Source: Caryophanales bacterium UBA4100 (lineage in GTDB: Bacteria; Bacillota; Bacilli; Paenibacillales; UBA4045). Taken from it: a stretch of DNA of 22,998 bases. Numbering within the stretch: the first letter of the stretch is position 1; each line of letters opens with the position of its first letter. Both the position numbers and the translations under genes were made by a program. The stretch covers positions 1-22,998 of the forward strand of contig DFXU01000071.1 of the NCBI GenBank assembly GCA_002383285.1. The letters are read 5' to 3'. The notes under the pieces were generated by a model. The model saw only the letters and a list, made by a program, of their open reading frames with translations. It was not told the origin of the DNA and searched no databases. Below are positions 7,290-14,483 of the stretch, piece by piece.

Positions 7290-7442
7290 GTGCGCAGTAT
7301 ATTAGTAACTGTCATGATGTTAATCGTAGTAGCTTTACTATTCAGCAGTATCGTAGCAGATGATACGAATGGCTTGAAGAAAAGGATTGAAGACAAGGGA
7401 ACAACGGCAAACACACAAATCACGAATTTAGACACAAATTAA
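7290..7442 (+). CDS. Small single-span protein 1 of the Tad-type operon (50 aa)
   Basis: This 50-residue ORF begins VRSILVTVMMLIVVALLFSS and continues with a polar tail (IVADDTNGLKKRIEDKG onwards) rich in Asp, Lys and Thr. A hydrophobic segment at residues 4-22 then a short polar tail suggests a small membrane-anchored or secreted peptide. GTG 7290 has AGGGGGTGAT (7276-7285) at good spacing, and the ORF fits the gap after the TadC-like gene (24 bases), so I believe it is real. It shares its start, length and VRSIL beginning with the next ORF, which suggests tandem duplication. It lacks the G-x(4)-E processing motif of Flp pilins. It is a candidate pilin or pseudopilin by position and size only; function unknown. 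Confidence 0.7.
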   Translation: MRSILVTVMMLIVVALLFSSIVADDTNGLKKRIEDKGTTANTQITNLDTN

Positions 7443-7464
7443 TGTATGGAAGGGGTTTAATGAT

Positions 7465-7608
7465 GTGCGCTCAATACTTGCAAGTATAATGCTGTTGATC
7501 GCGATTCTTGTACTGTATGAGAATACAATTGGCGGTGAAGGCTCACTGCAGGATGTCCAGCTGAGAGGTAATCAGGTGAATATATCGATAGAAAGGATCG
7601 ATCCGTAA
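7465..7608 (+). CDS. Small single-span protein 2 of the Tad-type operon (47 aa), paralogue of its neighbour
   Basis: This 47-residue ORF begins VRSILASIMLLIAILVLYEN and continues with TIGGEGSLQDVQLRGNQV and ISIERIDP. The first 17 residues align without gaps with the preceding ORF (VRSIL identical, then M, L, I, L shared), while the tails differ. GTG 7465 has GGAAGGGG (7448-7455) nine bases upstream; the overlapping ATG at 7463 is in another frame that stops after nine codons. The gap from the previous ORF is 22 bases and to the next 4 bases. It has one hydrophobic segment (4-18) and no prepilin motif. Candidate minor subunit or pilin; function unknown. Confidence 0.68.
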   Translation: MRSILASIMLLIAILVLYENTIGGEGSLQDVQLRGNQVNISIERIDP

Positions 7609-7612
7609 GTTA

Positions 7613-8038
7613 ATGAAACAAATACTGGTATTCATATTATTCTCTGCGATTCTTTGTTGGTTTATGTTCTCGCCAATTTATAAACATGTTCTTATTGTTC
7701 GGCAAGCTGTGATCCAGAAGGAGGTGGATTTATTATTGGAGATTGGAGCTAATGGTTCACATGGTTATATAAGTGAAGGTATGATAGAGGAATCTAGGCT
7801 ACGTCTTACTACAAGAGGATTAATCAGTGCTGACTTACAATATGATGTGACCACTTCCAGTGGAGATGACGGTACTGACCCTGCTAGACCAGTCATTCGC
7901 GGGGTAGGTATACAGTTGCTCATTTCCTATCCTTATCAGAGGCTGTTCGATATTGATCGTCTTGTTGGAATAAGTCCACCGGAATCTACCTCCCGAATGA
8001 CAGCGAGTGGTATGAAGATGAGTGAATACGTTCCCTAG
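7613..8038 (+). CDS. Membrane-anchored hypothetical protein of the Tad-type operon (141 aa)
   Basis: One N-terminal membrane segment (about 3-22, QILVFILFSAILCWFMF) is followed by a ~115-residue domain that would lie outside the membrane, including a low-complexity stretch SSGDDGTDPARP near 85-96. This is the size and topology of TadE/TadF-type minor pseudopilins, but I see no diagnostic motif and do not assign a family. The start ATG lies 4 bases after the previous stop and has no good Shine-Dalgarno site of its own (AAAGGA is about 15 bases away), so translation may be coupled to the 47-aa ORF. Followed after 12 bases by another single-span protein. Confidence 0.68.
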   Translation: MKQILVFILFSAILCWFMFSPIYKHVLIVRQAVIQKEVDLLLEIGANGSHGYISEGMIEESRLRLTTRGLISADLQYDVTTSSGDDGTDPARPVIRGVGIQLLISYPYQRLFDIDRLVGISPPESTSRMTASGMKMSEYVP

Positions 8039-8050
8039 GAGTGAATAATC

Positions 8051-8554
8051 ATGTATAAGCTTCTTCTTTATTTACTTCTAATCGTATTCTTCATGACCAT
8101 GTTCGCATTGCAAATAGATGAAGAGGTTTCGATGAACACGTTATTCAGAGTCAAGCATGGGCTAAATCGAGCGACACATGCAGCGGCACAACAAATTGAT
8201 GTGCACAAGCTTGCACAGGGTATCACGTCCATTGAAATTCAGTCTGCAGAGGACAAGGCATACGATTTTCTACAAGCCAATCTTCAGCTTGATGTGAACA
8301 ACGTTCCGCAGCAGGGCAGTTTTCTAGATACTCCTGTTGATGTCGTCGTATTCGAAGTTATTAATGAGAATCATGTATTCCCATATAACTACGTGAACAA
8401 CGAATGTAACTATGAGGTAACCTTGCAGCGACCCGGTGTTGTCATGATTATCAGAGTGGAGTATCCACGCATTTATCAAGTGCTCGGTCCGATCACATGG
8501 TTCATAAAAGGAACATCTGAGCTTTATCCGACAGGTAATATGAGCTATAATTAG
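8051..8554 (+). CDS. TadE/TadF-like membrane-anchored protein (167 aa)
   Basis: An N-terminal membrane segment (about 2-20) is followed by EEVSMNTLFRVKHGLNRATHAAAQQID, an amphipathic helix rich in Ala and Arg like the region after the membrane helix in TadE/TadF/TadG proteins. A ~100-residue outer domain with beta-type segments near the end (VVMIIRVEYPRIYQVLGP) follows. TAGGAGTGA lies 8 bases before the ATG. It is the last small gene of the cluster; a peptidase gene follows after 34 bases with its own ribosome binding site and no clear terminator between. The TadE-like call is tentative and based on topology and position. Confidence 0.65.
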   Translation: MYKLLLYLLLIVFFMTMFALQIDEEVSMNTLFRVKHGLNRATHAAAQQIDVHKLAQGITSIEIQSAEDKAYDFLQANLQLDVNNVPQQGSFLDTPVDVVVFEVINENHVFPYNYVNNECNYEVTLQRPGVVMIIRVEYPRIYQVLGPITWFIKGTSELYPTGNMSYN

Positions 8555-8588
8555 AAAAAATGTTTAGAGCTATCGGAGGAAATAGAAG

Positions 8589-9797
8589 ATGGAGAATCCT
8601 ATGGAATATGAATGTAGTAAAAGAATTCAACAGTTACAGCTAGCCATGCAGAACGAAGAAATCTCGGGCTTCTTGATTACACAGAATGTTGATTTGTATT
8701 ATTTCGCTGCTTCTATGCAAACAGGATATCTATTCGTCCCTGTAATTGGTGATCCCATCTATTATGTCCGTAGAAGCGTTCCGAGAGCAATAGAGGAAGC
8801 GGTCGTCCAGACCGTTCCTTTAGGTTCATTTCGGAAATTTGGGGAGCGTCTTAAGTTGGATTTCCCACAAGTTTTTAATCTGTCTAACCCAATCGTTGCG
8901 ATGGAATACGATGTAGCTCCTGCTCAATTAGTAAATCGGATTACTGGAATAATCCAGCAGGCAACAATTACCGACGGATCCACCTTAGTGCGAGAAGTTC
9001 GGATGATTAAATCACAATATGAGATCCTAGCTATTAAAGAGGCGGCCCGTGTCGTAAATTTTGCTCTGAATAATGCTATTGGCTATATATATGAAGGTAT
9101 GCCAGAATATGAGTTGATTGCACGTATTGAGTTTGACTTACGAATGAATGGGCATATCGGTATGATGCGGATGCGTGCTTATAACCAAGAGATAATCACG
9201 GGAGCGGTTGGAGCGGGTGAGTCAATTGCTACACCGACTTACTTCGATGGTCCTGCTGGAGGGATAGGGCTAACCCCTGCTAGTCCACAAGGAGCGGGAC
9301 GAAGACTGCTTCGAAGAGATGAACCAATATTCGTCGACATCGGTTGCTGCATTGATGGTTATGTAATCGATCAAACTCGAACGCTAGTTATAGGTGATGT
9401 ACCGCAAGATATGGCAGCAGCCTATGAGGTGGCTGAGCAGATTATGAGGAGTACTGAAGAACAATTACGTCCAGGCACAATTTGCGAGGAGCTATATACA
9501 TCAGCTTTGGAGAAGGCCAAGTCTGCTGGGCTATCAGCATTCTATATGGGGTATGGTTCTGATCAAGTATCCTTTCTCGGGCATGGTATTGGCTTGGAGA
9601 TCGATGAGCTTCCTGTTCTAGCCAAAGGTTTTACTATTCCACTTGTAGCTGGAATGGTTATAGCTATAGAGCCTAAGTTCACCTTTCCAGGTCGAGGTGT
9701 TGTCGGGATAGAGAATACTTATGTGATTACTGAAGAGGGGTATGAGAAATTAACAATATCTCCTGAGGGTATAATTCGAATATCTGAATTGTCTTGA
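8589..9797 (+). CDS. M24 family metallopeptidase (Xaa-Pro peptidase-like)
   Basis: This 402-residue protein has a creatinase-type N-domain (about 10-135) and a pita-bread M24 catalytic domain (about 145-395). The five dinuclear-metal ligands are all visible: D250 (FVDIG), D261 (IDQTRT), H332 (GHGIGLEIDELP), E361 (IEPKF) and E375 (GIENTYV). It should cleave Xaa-Pro bonds or, as some relatives do, act on other small substrates; the exact substrate is not readable. There is no signal peptide, so it is cytoplasmic. GGAGG lies 9 bases before the ATG. It follows the Tad-type genes after 34 bases on the same strand and may be cotranscribed, although a functional link is not established. Confidence 0.87.
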   Translation: MENPMEYECSKRIQQLQLAMQNEEISGFLITQNVDLYYFAASMQTGYLFVPVIGDPIYYVRRSVPRAIEEAVVQTVPLGSFRKFGERLKLDFPQVFNLSNPIVAMEYDVAPAQLVNRITGIIQQATITDGSTLVREVRMIKSQYEILAIKEAARVVNFALNNAIGYIYEGMPEYELIARIEFDLRMNGHIGMMRMRAYNQEIITGAVGAGESIATPTYFDGPAGGIGLTPASPQGAGRRLLRRDEPIFVDIGCCIDGYVIDQTRTLVIGDVPQDMAAAYEVAEQIMRSTEEQLRPGTICEELYTSALEKAKSAGLSAFYMGYGSDQVSFLGHGIGLEIDELPVLAKGFTIPLVAGMVIAIEPKFTFPGRGVVGIENTYVITEEGYEKLTISPEGIIRISELS

Positions 9798-9810
9798 TGG
9801 AATATTGGTA

Positions 9811-9840
9811 TTGGACACTCTATCATTTTTTTAGTAGGAT
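9811..9840 (+). promoter_or_regulatory. Possible promoter ahead of the IDEAL-domain gene
   Basis: TTGGAC (9811-9816) and TAGGAT (9835-9840) are 18 bases apart in the 109-base gap after the peptidase gene. The gap also has a T-rich stretch (9828-9832) after a weak imperfect stem (TGATGG / CTATCA) that might be a poor terminator. Neither element is strong. Confidence 0.28.
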
Positions 9841-9906
9841 AACAGATAAGGATCGACTAAACGATTCCTAATAAATCTATTGTCGCTACGATAGGGAGGA
9901 AAGCTC

Positions 9907-10284
9907 ATGTTAAAACTCGGACAGAAGGTAATTATTATTGGTGACTCGTATGAGCAGAACCTTCCCGTTGGAAGCTATGGTTATATAATTGCATATGATC
10001 GTAATGCAGATAATGCGTTTGATTATGTAGTAAGAGTACCTAGTGCTAATAAACATGTGTATGTTCCATCTAGTGATATTGAGCTTGAGGATACATTGCT
10101 AGCATTAGAAGCAGACCGTGTTGAGAAGGAAGCATTAATAGATTTTGCACTGGCAACTCATAATGAAGAGTTATTCCGCTGGGTTATGAACGGTGAAGTT
10201 GAGGACAACCCACTTCCCGAGCAGCCACAAGCACTAACTGGTGATGAGTTCGTAAGGCAGATAAATTTGAAGGCGTGGATTTAA
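9907..10284 (+). CDS. KOW/SH3-like and IDEAL-domain protein
   Basis: This 125-residue protein has two parts. Residues 1-62 (GQKVIIIGDSYEQNLPVG then YGYIIAYDRN and YVVRVPS) look like a small KOW/SH3-like beta barrel. Residues about 70-96 (DRVEKEALIDFALATHNEEL and FRWV) match the IDEAL domain, a short helical motif of Bacillota proteins with the core LID-x-AL-x(4)-E-x-LF. IDEAL proteins have no settled biochemical role; in some cases the motif mediates protein contacts. GGGAGGAAAG precedes the ATG at good spacing. The gene stands alone, with a clear terminator 23 bases after its stop. Confidence 0.72.
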   Translation: MLKLGQKVIIIGDSYEQNLPVGSYGYIIAYDRNADNAFDYVVRVPSANKHVYVPSSDIELEDTLLALEADRVEKEALIDFALATHNEELFRWVMNGEVEDNPLPEQPQALTGDEFVRQINLKAWI

Positions 10285-10306
10285 CAACACAATAAGCTAG
10301 AGAGAG

Positions 10307-10333
10307 AAGCCGGCAGATCGCCAGGCTTTTTTT
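10307..10333 (+). terminator. Intrinsic terminator of the IDEAL-domain gene
   Basis: AAGCC-GGC (10307-10314) pairs with GCC-A-GGCTT (10320-10328) around the loop AGATC, with a single bulged A, and a run of T follows to 10333. Confidence 0.8.
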
Positions 10334-10374
10334 CTTTATTTTACATAATTTAAATAAATAAAGGAAATCTTAGT

Positions 10375-11514
10375 TTGAGCGGTTCACAATTTGATGAGAA
10401 GAGGACAGAGATGGATGTTGCCATAATGGGTGCCGGATTATCAGGCTTAGCTTGCGCGATAATACTGGAAGAGAACGGAATTCATCCGACTATCTTCGAG
10501 AAGCGAGGAAGCGTTGGGGATCGATTCGTTAATGGAGAGGTACTACTGAATATATTCACGAGACCCGTACATGATTGTATTGCTTCAATGTCAGACCAAT
10601 TTGGCATATATCTCAAACCGACCTCTAATATTGAGAAGATGTTCATCTTCTCAAAGAACAACAGAGCCACAATCGAGGCACAGCTCGGATTTACGAACAT
10701 ACGAGGTAGAGAGCAGGACGCGTTCGAATTACAGCTAAGCAAGCAGGTGAACAGCACCATTCAATTCCATTCAGAGAAAACCTATGAGCAGTTGCAAGGT
10801 GAGTTTACACATATCGTTGTTGCAACAGGTGATGCGGAATATGCGAAGCAAGCTCGGAATTTCCGCGAAGACCTAACTGTCTCGATCAAAGGTGCCACGG
10901 TTGAGGGAAGCTTTGACCGGTATACGGTCATGACGTGGATTGATTATGATCTAGCTCCATACGGATATTGTTATCTTATACCCTATTCTGAGCATGAGGC
11001 TAATATCGTACTTGCAATTCCTGATATTCCCAACAACCAACAGGTCACGACAGAGCAATTGTGGGATGATTTCTATAAGAATGCACGATCTGAGTTGGCA
11101 CAGAATCTGCCTGTCACAGATCAATTTCAGATTAGTGGTTATATAATGGGGATTTGTAATAACGCCAGAGTAGGTAATACCTTTTACACTGGAAACTGCT
11201 TTGGGAGTATGATGCCCTTTATGGGCTTCGGACAATACCTGTCACTCTTGACAGGAGTATATGCTGCTTATGACTTGTGCGGACTAGGAAGCTATGATCA
11301 ATTGACAAGACCATTACGTCAGAGCTATGAGAATTCCTTGGTTCTTCGAAGGACCATGGAGCAGCTGGACAATGAAGACCTCGATCGTATTATTCAATTA
11401 CTAGATGGATATTGGGGAGATAAATTGTTCCAAACGAAGACGATCAATCCATTAAAGCTTACCAGCTATTTGCTTAGACCATATATCAAAATAAAACAGG
11501 GAGTGACTTCGTAA
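10375..11514 (+). CDS. FAD-dependent oxidoreductase, geranylgeranyl-reductase/FixC-like
   Basis: This 379-residue flavoprotein has an N-terminal Rossmann fold: VAIMGAGLSGLACA with GxGxxG at 19-24, then FEKRGSVGDR at 41-50. A VVATGD segment (148-153) is typical of FAD monooxygenase/geranylgeranyl reductase folds. A later FAD-contacting region reads NTFYTGNCFGSMMPFMGFG, where this family has GDAAG-x-xxP-xxGxG; the usual GDA is replaced. A helical C-terminus follows. The reaction is probably reduction or oxidation of a lipid or isoprenoid, but this is a family-level guess. TTG 10375 has AAGGAA 8 bases upstream; ATG 10411 with AAGAGG is an equally good start and would leave the FAD motif intact. 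The gene overlaps the next by one base (TAATG), so they are translationally coupled. No separate promoter is evident in the 41 bases after the terminator. Confidence 0.78.
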   Translation: MSGSQFDEKRTEMDVAIMGAGLSGLACAIILEENGIHPTIFEKRGSVGDRFVNGEVLLNIFTRPVHDCIASMSDQFGIYLKPTSNIEKMFIFSKNNRATIEAQLGFTNIRGREQDAFELQLSKQVNSTIQFHSEKTYEQLQGEFTHIVVATGDAEYAKQARNFREDLTVSIKGATVEGSFDRYTVMTWIDYDLAPYGYCYLIPYSEHEANIVLAIPDIPNNQQVTTEQLWDDFYKNARSELAQNLPVTDQFQISGYIMGICNNARVGNTFYTGNCFGSMMPFMGFGQYLSLLTGVYAAYDLCGLGSYDQLTRPLRQSYENSLVLRRTMEQLDNEDLDRIIQLLDGYWGDKLFQTKTINPLKLTSYLLRPYIKIKQGVTS

Positions 11515-12518
11515 TGAGCGATCCTGAATCGATTGATCTGACGGTATCGGAAATTGGCTACCTCTGGTCTGGCTACACCATTAACGAGATGTCAAGATGG
11601 TATTTAATGATTTTTCAACAGAGGGTATCGGATCTGGACATTAAATACTTGTACTCAGATGCCTTAGAGATTACCAACGAGCTGATTAGGAGAAGAGAAC
11701 ATTATCTGTCTAAAGGTGACTTCCCGATTCCACTTGGTTTCTCTGAATCGGATATTAATAAGCAGGCACCCGCTTTATTCTCGGACCGATTTATTCTTCA
11801 GTATCTATATGTCGGAGCTCAATTAGGACTCTCCTTTCACGCTAGGGCATTAGCCACTTCCACAAGATCTGATGTTGGAGATTACATGGCCGAATGTCTG
11901 ATAGAAGCGGCACAGCTGTCACGGCGAATAATCGATCTGCTTCTCAGAAAAGGATTATATTGGCGTGGACCAACAATCCCGTCTCCGAAGACGCAGGAAG
12001 TAATGCATGAACAGAGCTATCTGAATGGTTGGCTTGGGAATACTCGACCATTAAACAGCATTGAAATCGCGAATCTATATTCCACGATGGAGCTGCTCGC
12101 GCTTATAGAAGCATTATGTGTTGGGTTTGCACAAACAGCTGAAATTGATGATGTCAAAGAGATATTATTACAAGGAAGTAGTGTAGCGGAAGATCAGTAT
12201 AGTCAGTTGGCCCAATTATTAAATAATGATTCATTGCCTATTCCACCAACCTATATTGGAGAAGTTACAGATTGTAAGGAACGTATATTCTCCGACAGGT
12301 TAATGGTTAGCCATATTGGGGGATTATTCGGGTCGCTTATCACCTTATCGGGTTCTTCTTTAGGTTGTGTTATGGAGCATGATTTGATAATGATCTATAC
12401 TGAACTTCATGTAAAAACAGGCGGCTATGCTGAGAAAATCACGAAATTTATGATTAATCAAGAATGGCTCGAAAAAATACCAGGAGCCATTGAACGGGAA
12501 GAGTTGATACACACGTAG
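11514..12518 (+). CDS. DUF3231 family protein, two-repeat helical
   Basis: This 334-residue, mainly helical protein carries the DUF3231 pattern twice. Repeat 1 has LTVSEIGYLWSGY (9-21), FPIPLGF (70-76), LFSDRF (88-93) and GLYWRGPTIPSP (147-158). Repeat 2 has RPLNSIEIANLY (178-189), GFAQ (204-207), LPIPP (241-245) and IFSDRL (258-263). The matching motifs are about 170 residues apart. DUF3231 is common in spore-forming Bacillota, often near sporulation or stress genes, and has no assigned biochemical activity; a ferritin-like fold has been suggested by its helical pattern, but I see no clear di-iron motif. GGGAGTGA lies before the ATG. Translational coupling to the flavoprotein upstream suggests a joint task; a terminator follows directly. 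Confidence 0.85.
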   Translation: MSDPESIDLTVSEIGYLWSGYTINEMSRWYLMIFQQRVSDLDIKYLYSDALEITNELIRRREHYLSKGDFPIPLGFSESDINKQAPALFSDRFILQYLYVGAQLGLSFHARALATSTRSDVGDYMAECLIEAAQLSRRIIDLLLRKGLYWRGPTIPSPKTQEVMHEQSYLNGWLGNTRPLNSIEIANLYSTMELLALIEALCVGFAQTAEIDDVKEILLQGSSVAEDQYSQLAQLLNNDSLPIPPTYIGEVTDCKERIFSDRLMVSHIGGLFGSLITLSGSSLGCVMEHDLIMIYTELHVKTGGYAEKITKFMINQEWLEKIPGAIEREELIHT

Positions 12519-12524
12519 AGAGAG

Positions 12525-12549
12525 GAGCTGGAAAACAGCTCTTTTTTTT
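12525..12549 (+). terminator. Intrinsic terminator of the flavoprotein-DUF3231 operon
   Basis: GAGCTG (12525-12530) pairs perfectly with CAGCTC (12536-12541) around the loop GAAAA, followed by eight T. Confidence 0.92.
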
Positions 12550-12611
12550 ATGGATTGAAAAAAACAGTAATTCTATTAGAAAGCTCATGTTCATCTGGTT
12601 AACCACAGCAA

Positions 12612-12640
12612 TTGAGTTCATTATATAAGTAAGCTATAAT
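12612..12640 (+). promoter_or_regulatory. Sigma-A-type promoter of gatCAB
   Basis: TTGAGT (12612-12617) and a consensus TATAAT (12635-12640) are separated by exactly 17 bases, 37 bases before the gatC start and after a strong terminator. Transcription should start near 12647. No T-box or other leader structure fits in the ~30-base leader, so expression is probably constitutive. Confidence 0.78.
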
Positions 12641-12676
12641 AGGTAGGATGATTTTAGAGCAGGGAGGGCTTTTTTC

Positions 12677-12964
12677 GTGGCAATTACCCATCAAGATGTA
12701 GAACATGTGGCTAAGCTGGCGAGATTGGAGCTGTCCTCGGATGAAAGAGAACAGTTCACTGAACAATTGAATGCCATTCTATCATATGCAGAAAAGCTGA
12801 ACGAGTTGGATACGGAGCACATTCCTCCCACTTCCCATGTTTTAAAGCTTGTTAATGTAATGAGAGACGATGAGTTAAGACCTTCATTAACGATTGATCA
12901 AGTGATGAAGAATGCACCAGATGAGGAAGATGATCAATTCAGGGTACCAGCTGTACTCGAATAA
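12677..12964 (+). CDS. gatC: Asp-tRNA(Asn)/Glu-tRNA(Gln) amidotransferase subunit C
   Basis: GatC is the small subunit that wraps around GatA and links it to GatB in the tRNA-dependent amidotransferase, which converts Glu-tRNA(Gln) (and Asp-tRNA(Asn)) to the amide forms in the cytoplasm. The 95-residue product has the family pattern HVAKLARLELSSDEREQF, then QLNAILSYAEKLNELDT, then a PTSHV / MRDDELRPSL tail. Length is normal for the family (about 95-100). GTG 12677 has AGGGAGGG eight bases upstream. It is the first gene of gatCAB, 22 bases before gatA. Confidence 0.96.
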   Translation: MAITHQDVEHVAKLARLELSSDEREQFTEQLNAILSYAEKLNELDTEHIPPTSHVLKLVNVMRDDELRPSLTIDQVMKNAPDEEDDQFRVPAVLE

Positions 12965-12986
12965 TAACGGAGGGGAGTTTGGACCC

Positions 12987-14450
12987 GTGTCAGTTTTTAA
13001 ACAATCGTTGCAGGATATACATACAAAGCTAAGCAAGAAGGAGCTTTCCGTTACGGACTTGGTCCAAGAATCATTTCGGAGAATTAACGAAGTTGAACCG
13101 AGAGTAAGAGCATTCATCACGTTGGATGAAGAACAAGCCCTTATAGATGCTCGACTTTTGGATGATCAATTAAATTCAGATTTAACGAGTGAGAGAGGTC
13201 TATTGTTCGGATTGCCAATTGGAATCAAGGACAATATTGTGACCGAGAATCTACTAACGACTTGCGCCAGCCAATTTCTATCAAATTATAACCCAATCTA
13301 TAATGCAACTGTTGTGAACATGCTTAAATCGGCACAAGCTGTAACGATAGGTAAGATGAATATGGACGAGTTTGCCATGGGCGGCTCTAATGAGAATTCA
13401 AGCTATTATCCGGCTCGTAATCCATGGAACCTTGATTTTGTCCCCGGTGGTTCAAGTGGGGGTTCGGCAGCAGCGGTGGCTGCTGGAGAAGTATATTTCG
13501 CACTCGGCTCAGACACTGGCGGTTCAATTCGTCAACCAGCCTCATATTGTGGAATAGTTGGCCTAAAGCCGACTTATGGTCTTGTGTCTAGATTCGGCCT
13601 CGTGGCATTCGCATCCTCGCTTGATCAGATTGGTCCTTTGACAAAGAATGTGGAGGACGCGGCTTATGTCCTTCAAGCGATTGCTGGGCATGATCCATTG
13701 GATTCTACCTCAGCTGTTGTAGATATTCCTGATTACCTAAGTGCATTAACGGGGGATATTCGCGGTATGCGCATTGCTGTTCCTAAGGAATACATGGGAT
13801 CAGGTGTCGATGCCGAGGTAAAGCAACGAATTATTGAAGCACTCACAGTTCTAGAATCCCTAGGAGCGACGTGGGAAGAAGTATCTCTTCCGCATACAGA
13901 GTATGCAGTTGCAACCTATTATCTATTAGCCTCATCTGAAGCCTCATCGAATCTATCTCGCTATGATGGAGTCAGATATGGTGTGCGTGCTAAAGATAGT
14001 GAGAATTTGACAGACGTATATTTGAAATCTAGAAGCCAAGGCTTTGGCTCCGAGGTCAAGCGACGAATCATGTTGGGTACGTATGCTCTGAGCTCTGGTT
14101 ATTATGATGCATATTACTTGAAGGCACAGAAGGTTAGAACCCTGATCAAACAGGACTTCGATAAGGTGTTCGAGTCCTATGATCTTATTGTTGGACCTAC
14201 AGCACCTACTACAGCTTTTCGAATTGGAGAGCAGGTTGACGATCCATTAACGATGTACTTGAATGATATTATGACGATACCAGTTAGTCTTGCTGGTGTT
14301 CCTGCAATAAGTATTCCTTGTGGGCTATCGAATGGGCTGCCTGTTGGACTTCAGCTGATTGCTAAACCATTTAATGAATCAACAATTTTGCGTGCTGCGC
14401 ATGCATTCGAACAGCATACCGATCATCACCAAGCAGTACCACAGCTATAA
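12987..14450 (+). CDS. gatA: Glutamyl-tRNA(Gln) amidotransferase subunit A
   Basis: GatA is the amidase subunit that releases ammonia from glutamine and passes it to GatB. The 487-residue protein shows the amidase-signature triad: K81 (GIKDN), cis-Ser S156 (PGGSSGGS) and nucleophile S180 (DTGGSIRQPAS), each two residues beyond its counterpart in Staphylococcus aureus GatA. Length is normal for the family. I chose GTG 12987, preceded by CGGAGGGGAG about 10 bases away; an in-frame ATG at 12912 would overlap gatC by 53 bases. It lies between gatC and gatB with short gaps, in one operon. No unusual features. Confidence 0.96.
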   Translation: MSVFKQSLQDIHTKLSKKELSVTDLVQESFRRINEVEPRVRAFITLDEEQALIDARLLDDQLNSDLTSERGLLFGLPIGIKDNIVTENLLTTCASQFLSNYNPIYNATVVNMLKSAQAVTIGKMNMDEFAMGGSNENSSYYPARNPWNLDFVPGGSSGGSAAAVAAGEVYFALGSDTGGSIRQPASYCGIVGLKPTYGLVSRFGLVAFASSLDQIGPLTKNVEDAAYVLQAIAGHDPLDSTSAVVDIPDYLSALTGDIRGMRIAVPKEYMGSGVDAEVKQRIIEALTVLESLGATWEEVSLPHTEYAVATYYLLASSEASSNLSRYDGVRYGVRAKDSENLTDVYLKSRSQGFGSEVKRRIMLGTYALSSGYYDAYYLKAQKVRTLIKQDFDKVFESYDLIVGPTAPTTAFRIGEQVDDPLTMYLNDIMTIPVSLAGVPAISIPCGLSNGLPVGLQLIAKPFNESTILRAAHAFEQHTDHHQAVPQL

Positions 14451-14483
14451 TCCAGCTATAATGTAGAAAGGAGCTTTTTCTAG

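Noticed and set aside
10482..11235. Open frames of 92 and 94 codons on the - strand inside the flavoprotein gene
   Set aside because: Both are antisense to a well-supported flavoprotein with a Rossmann motif and have low-quality translations.
12887..13120. 77-codon open frame on the - strand across the gatC/gatA junction
   Set aside because: Antisense to two clearly real genes of an operon; no ribosome binding site or recognisable product.
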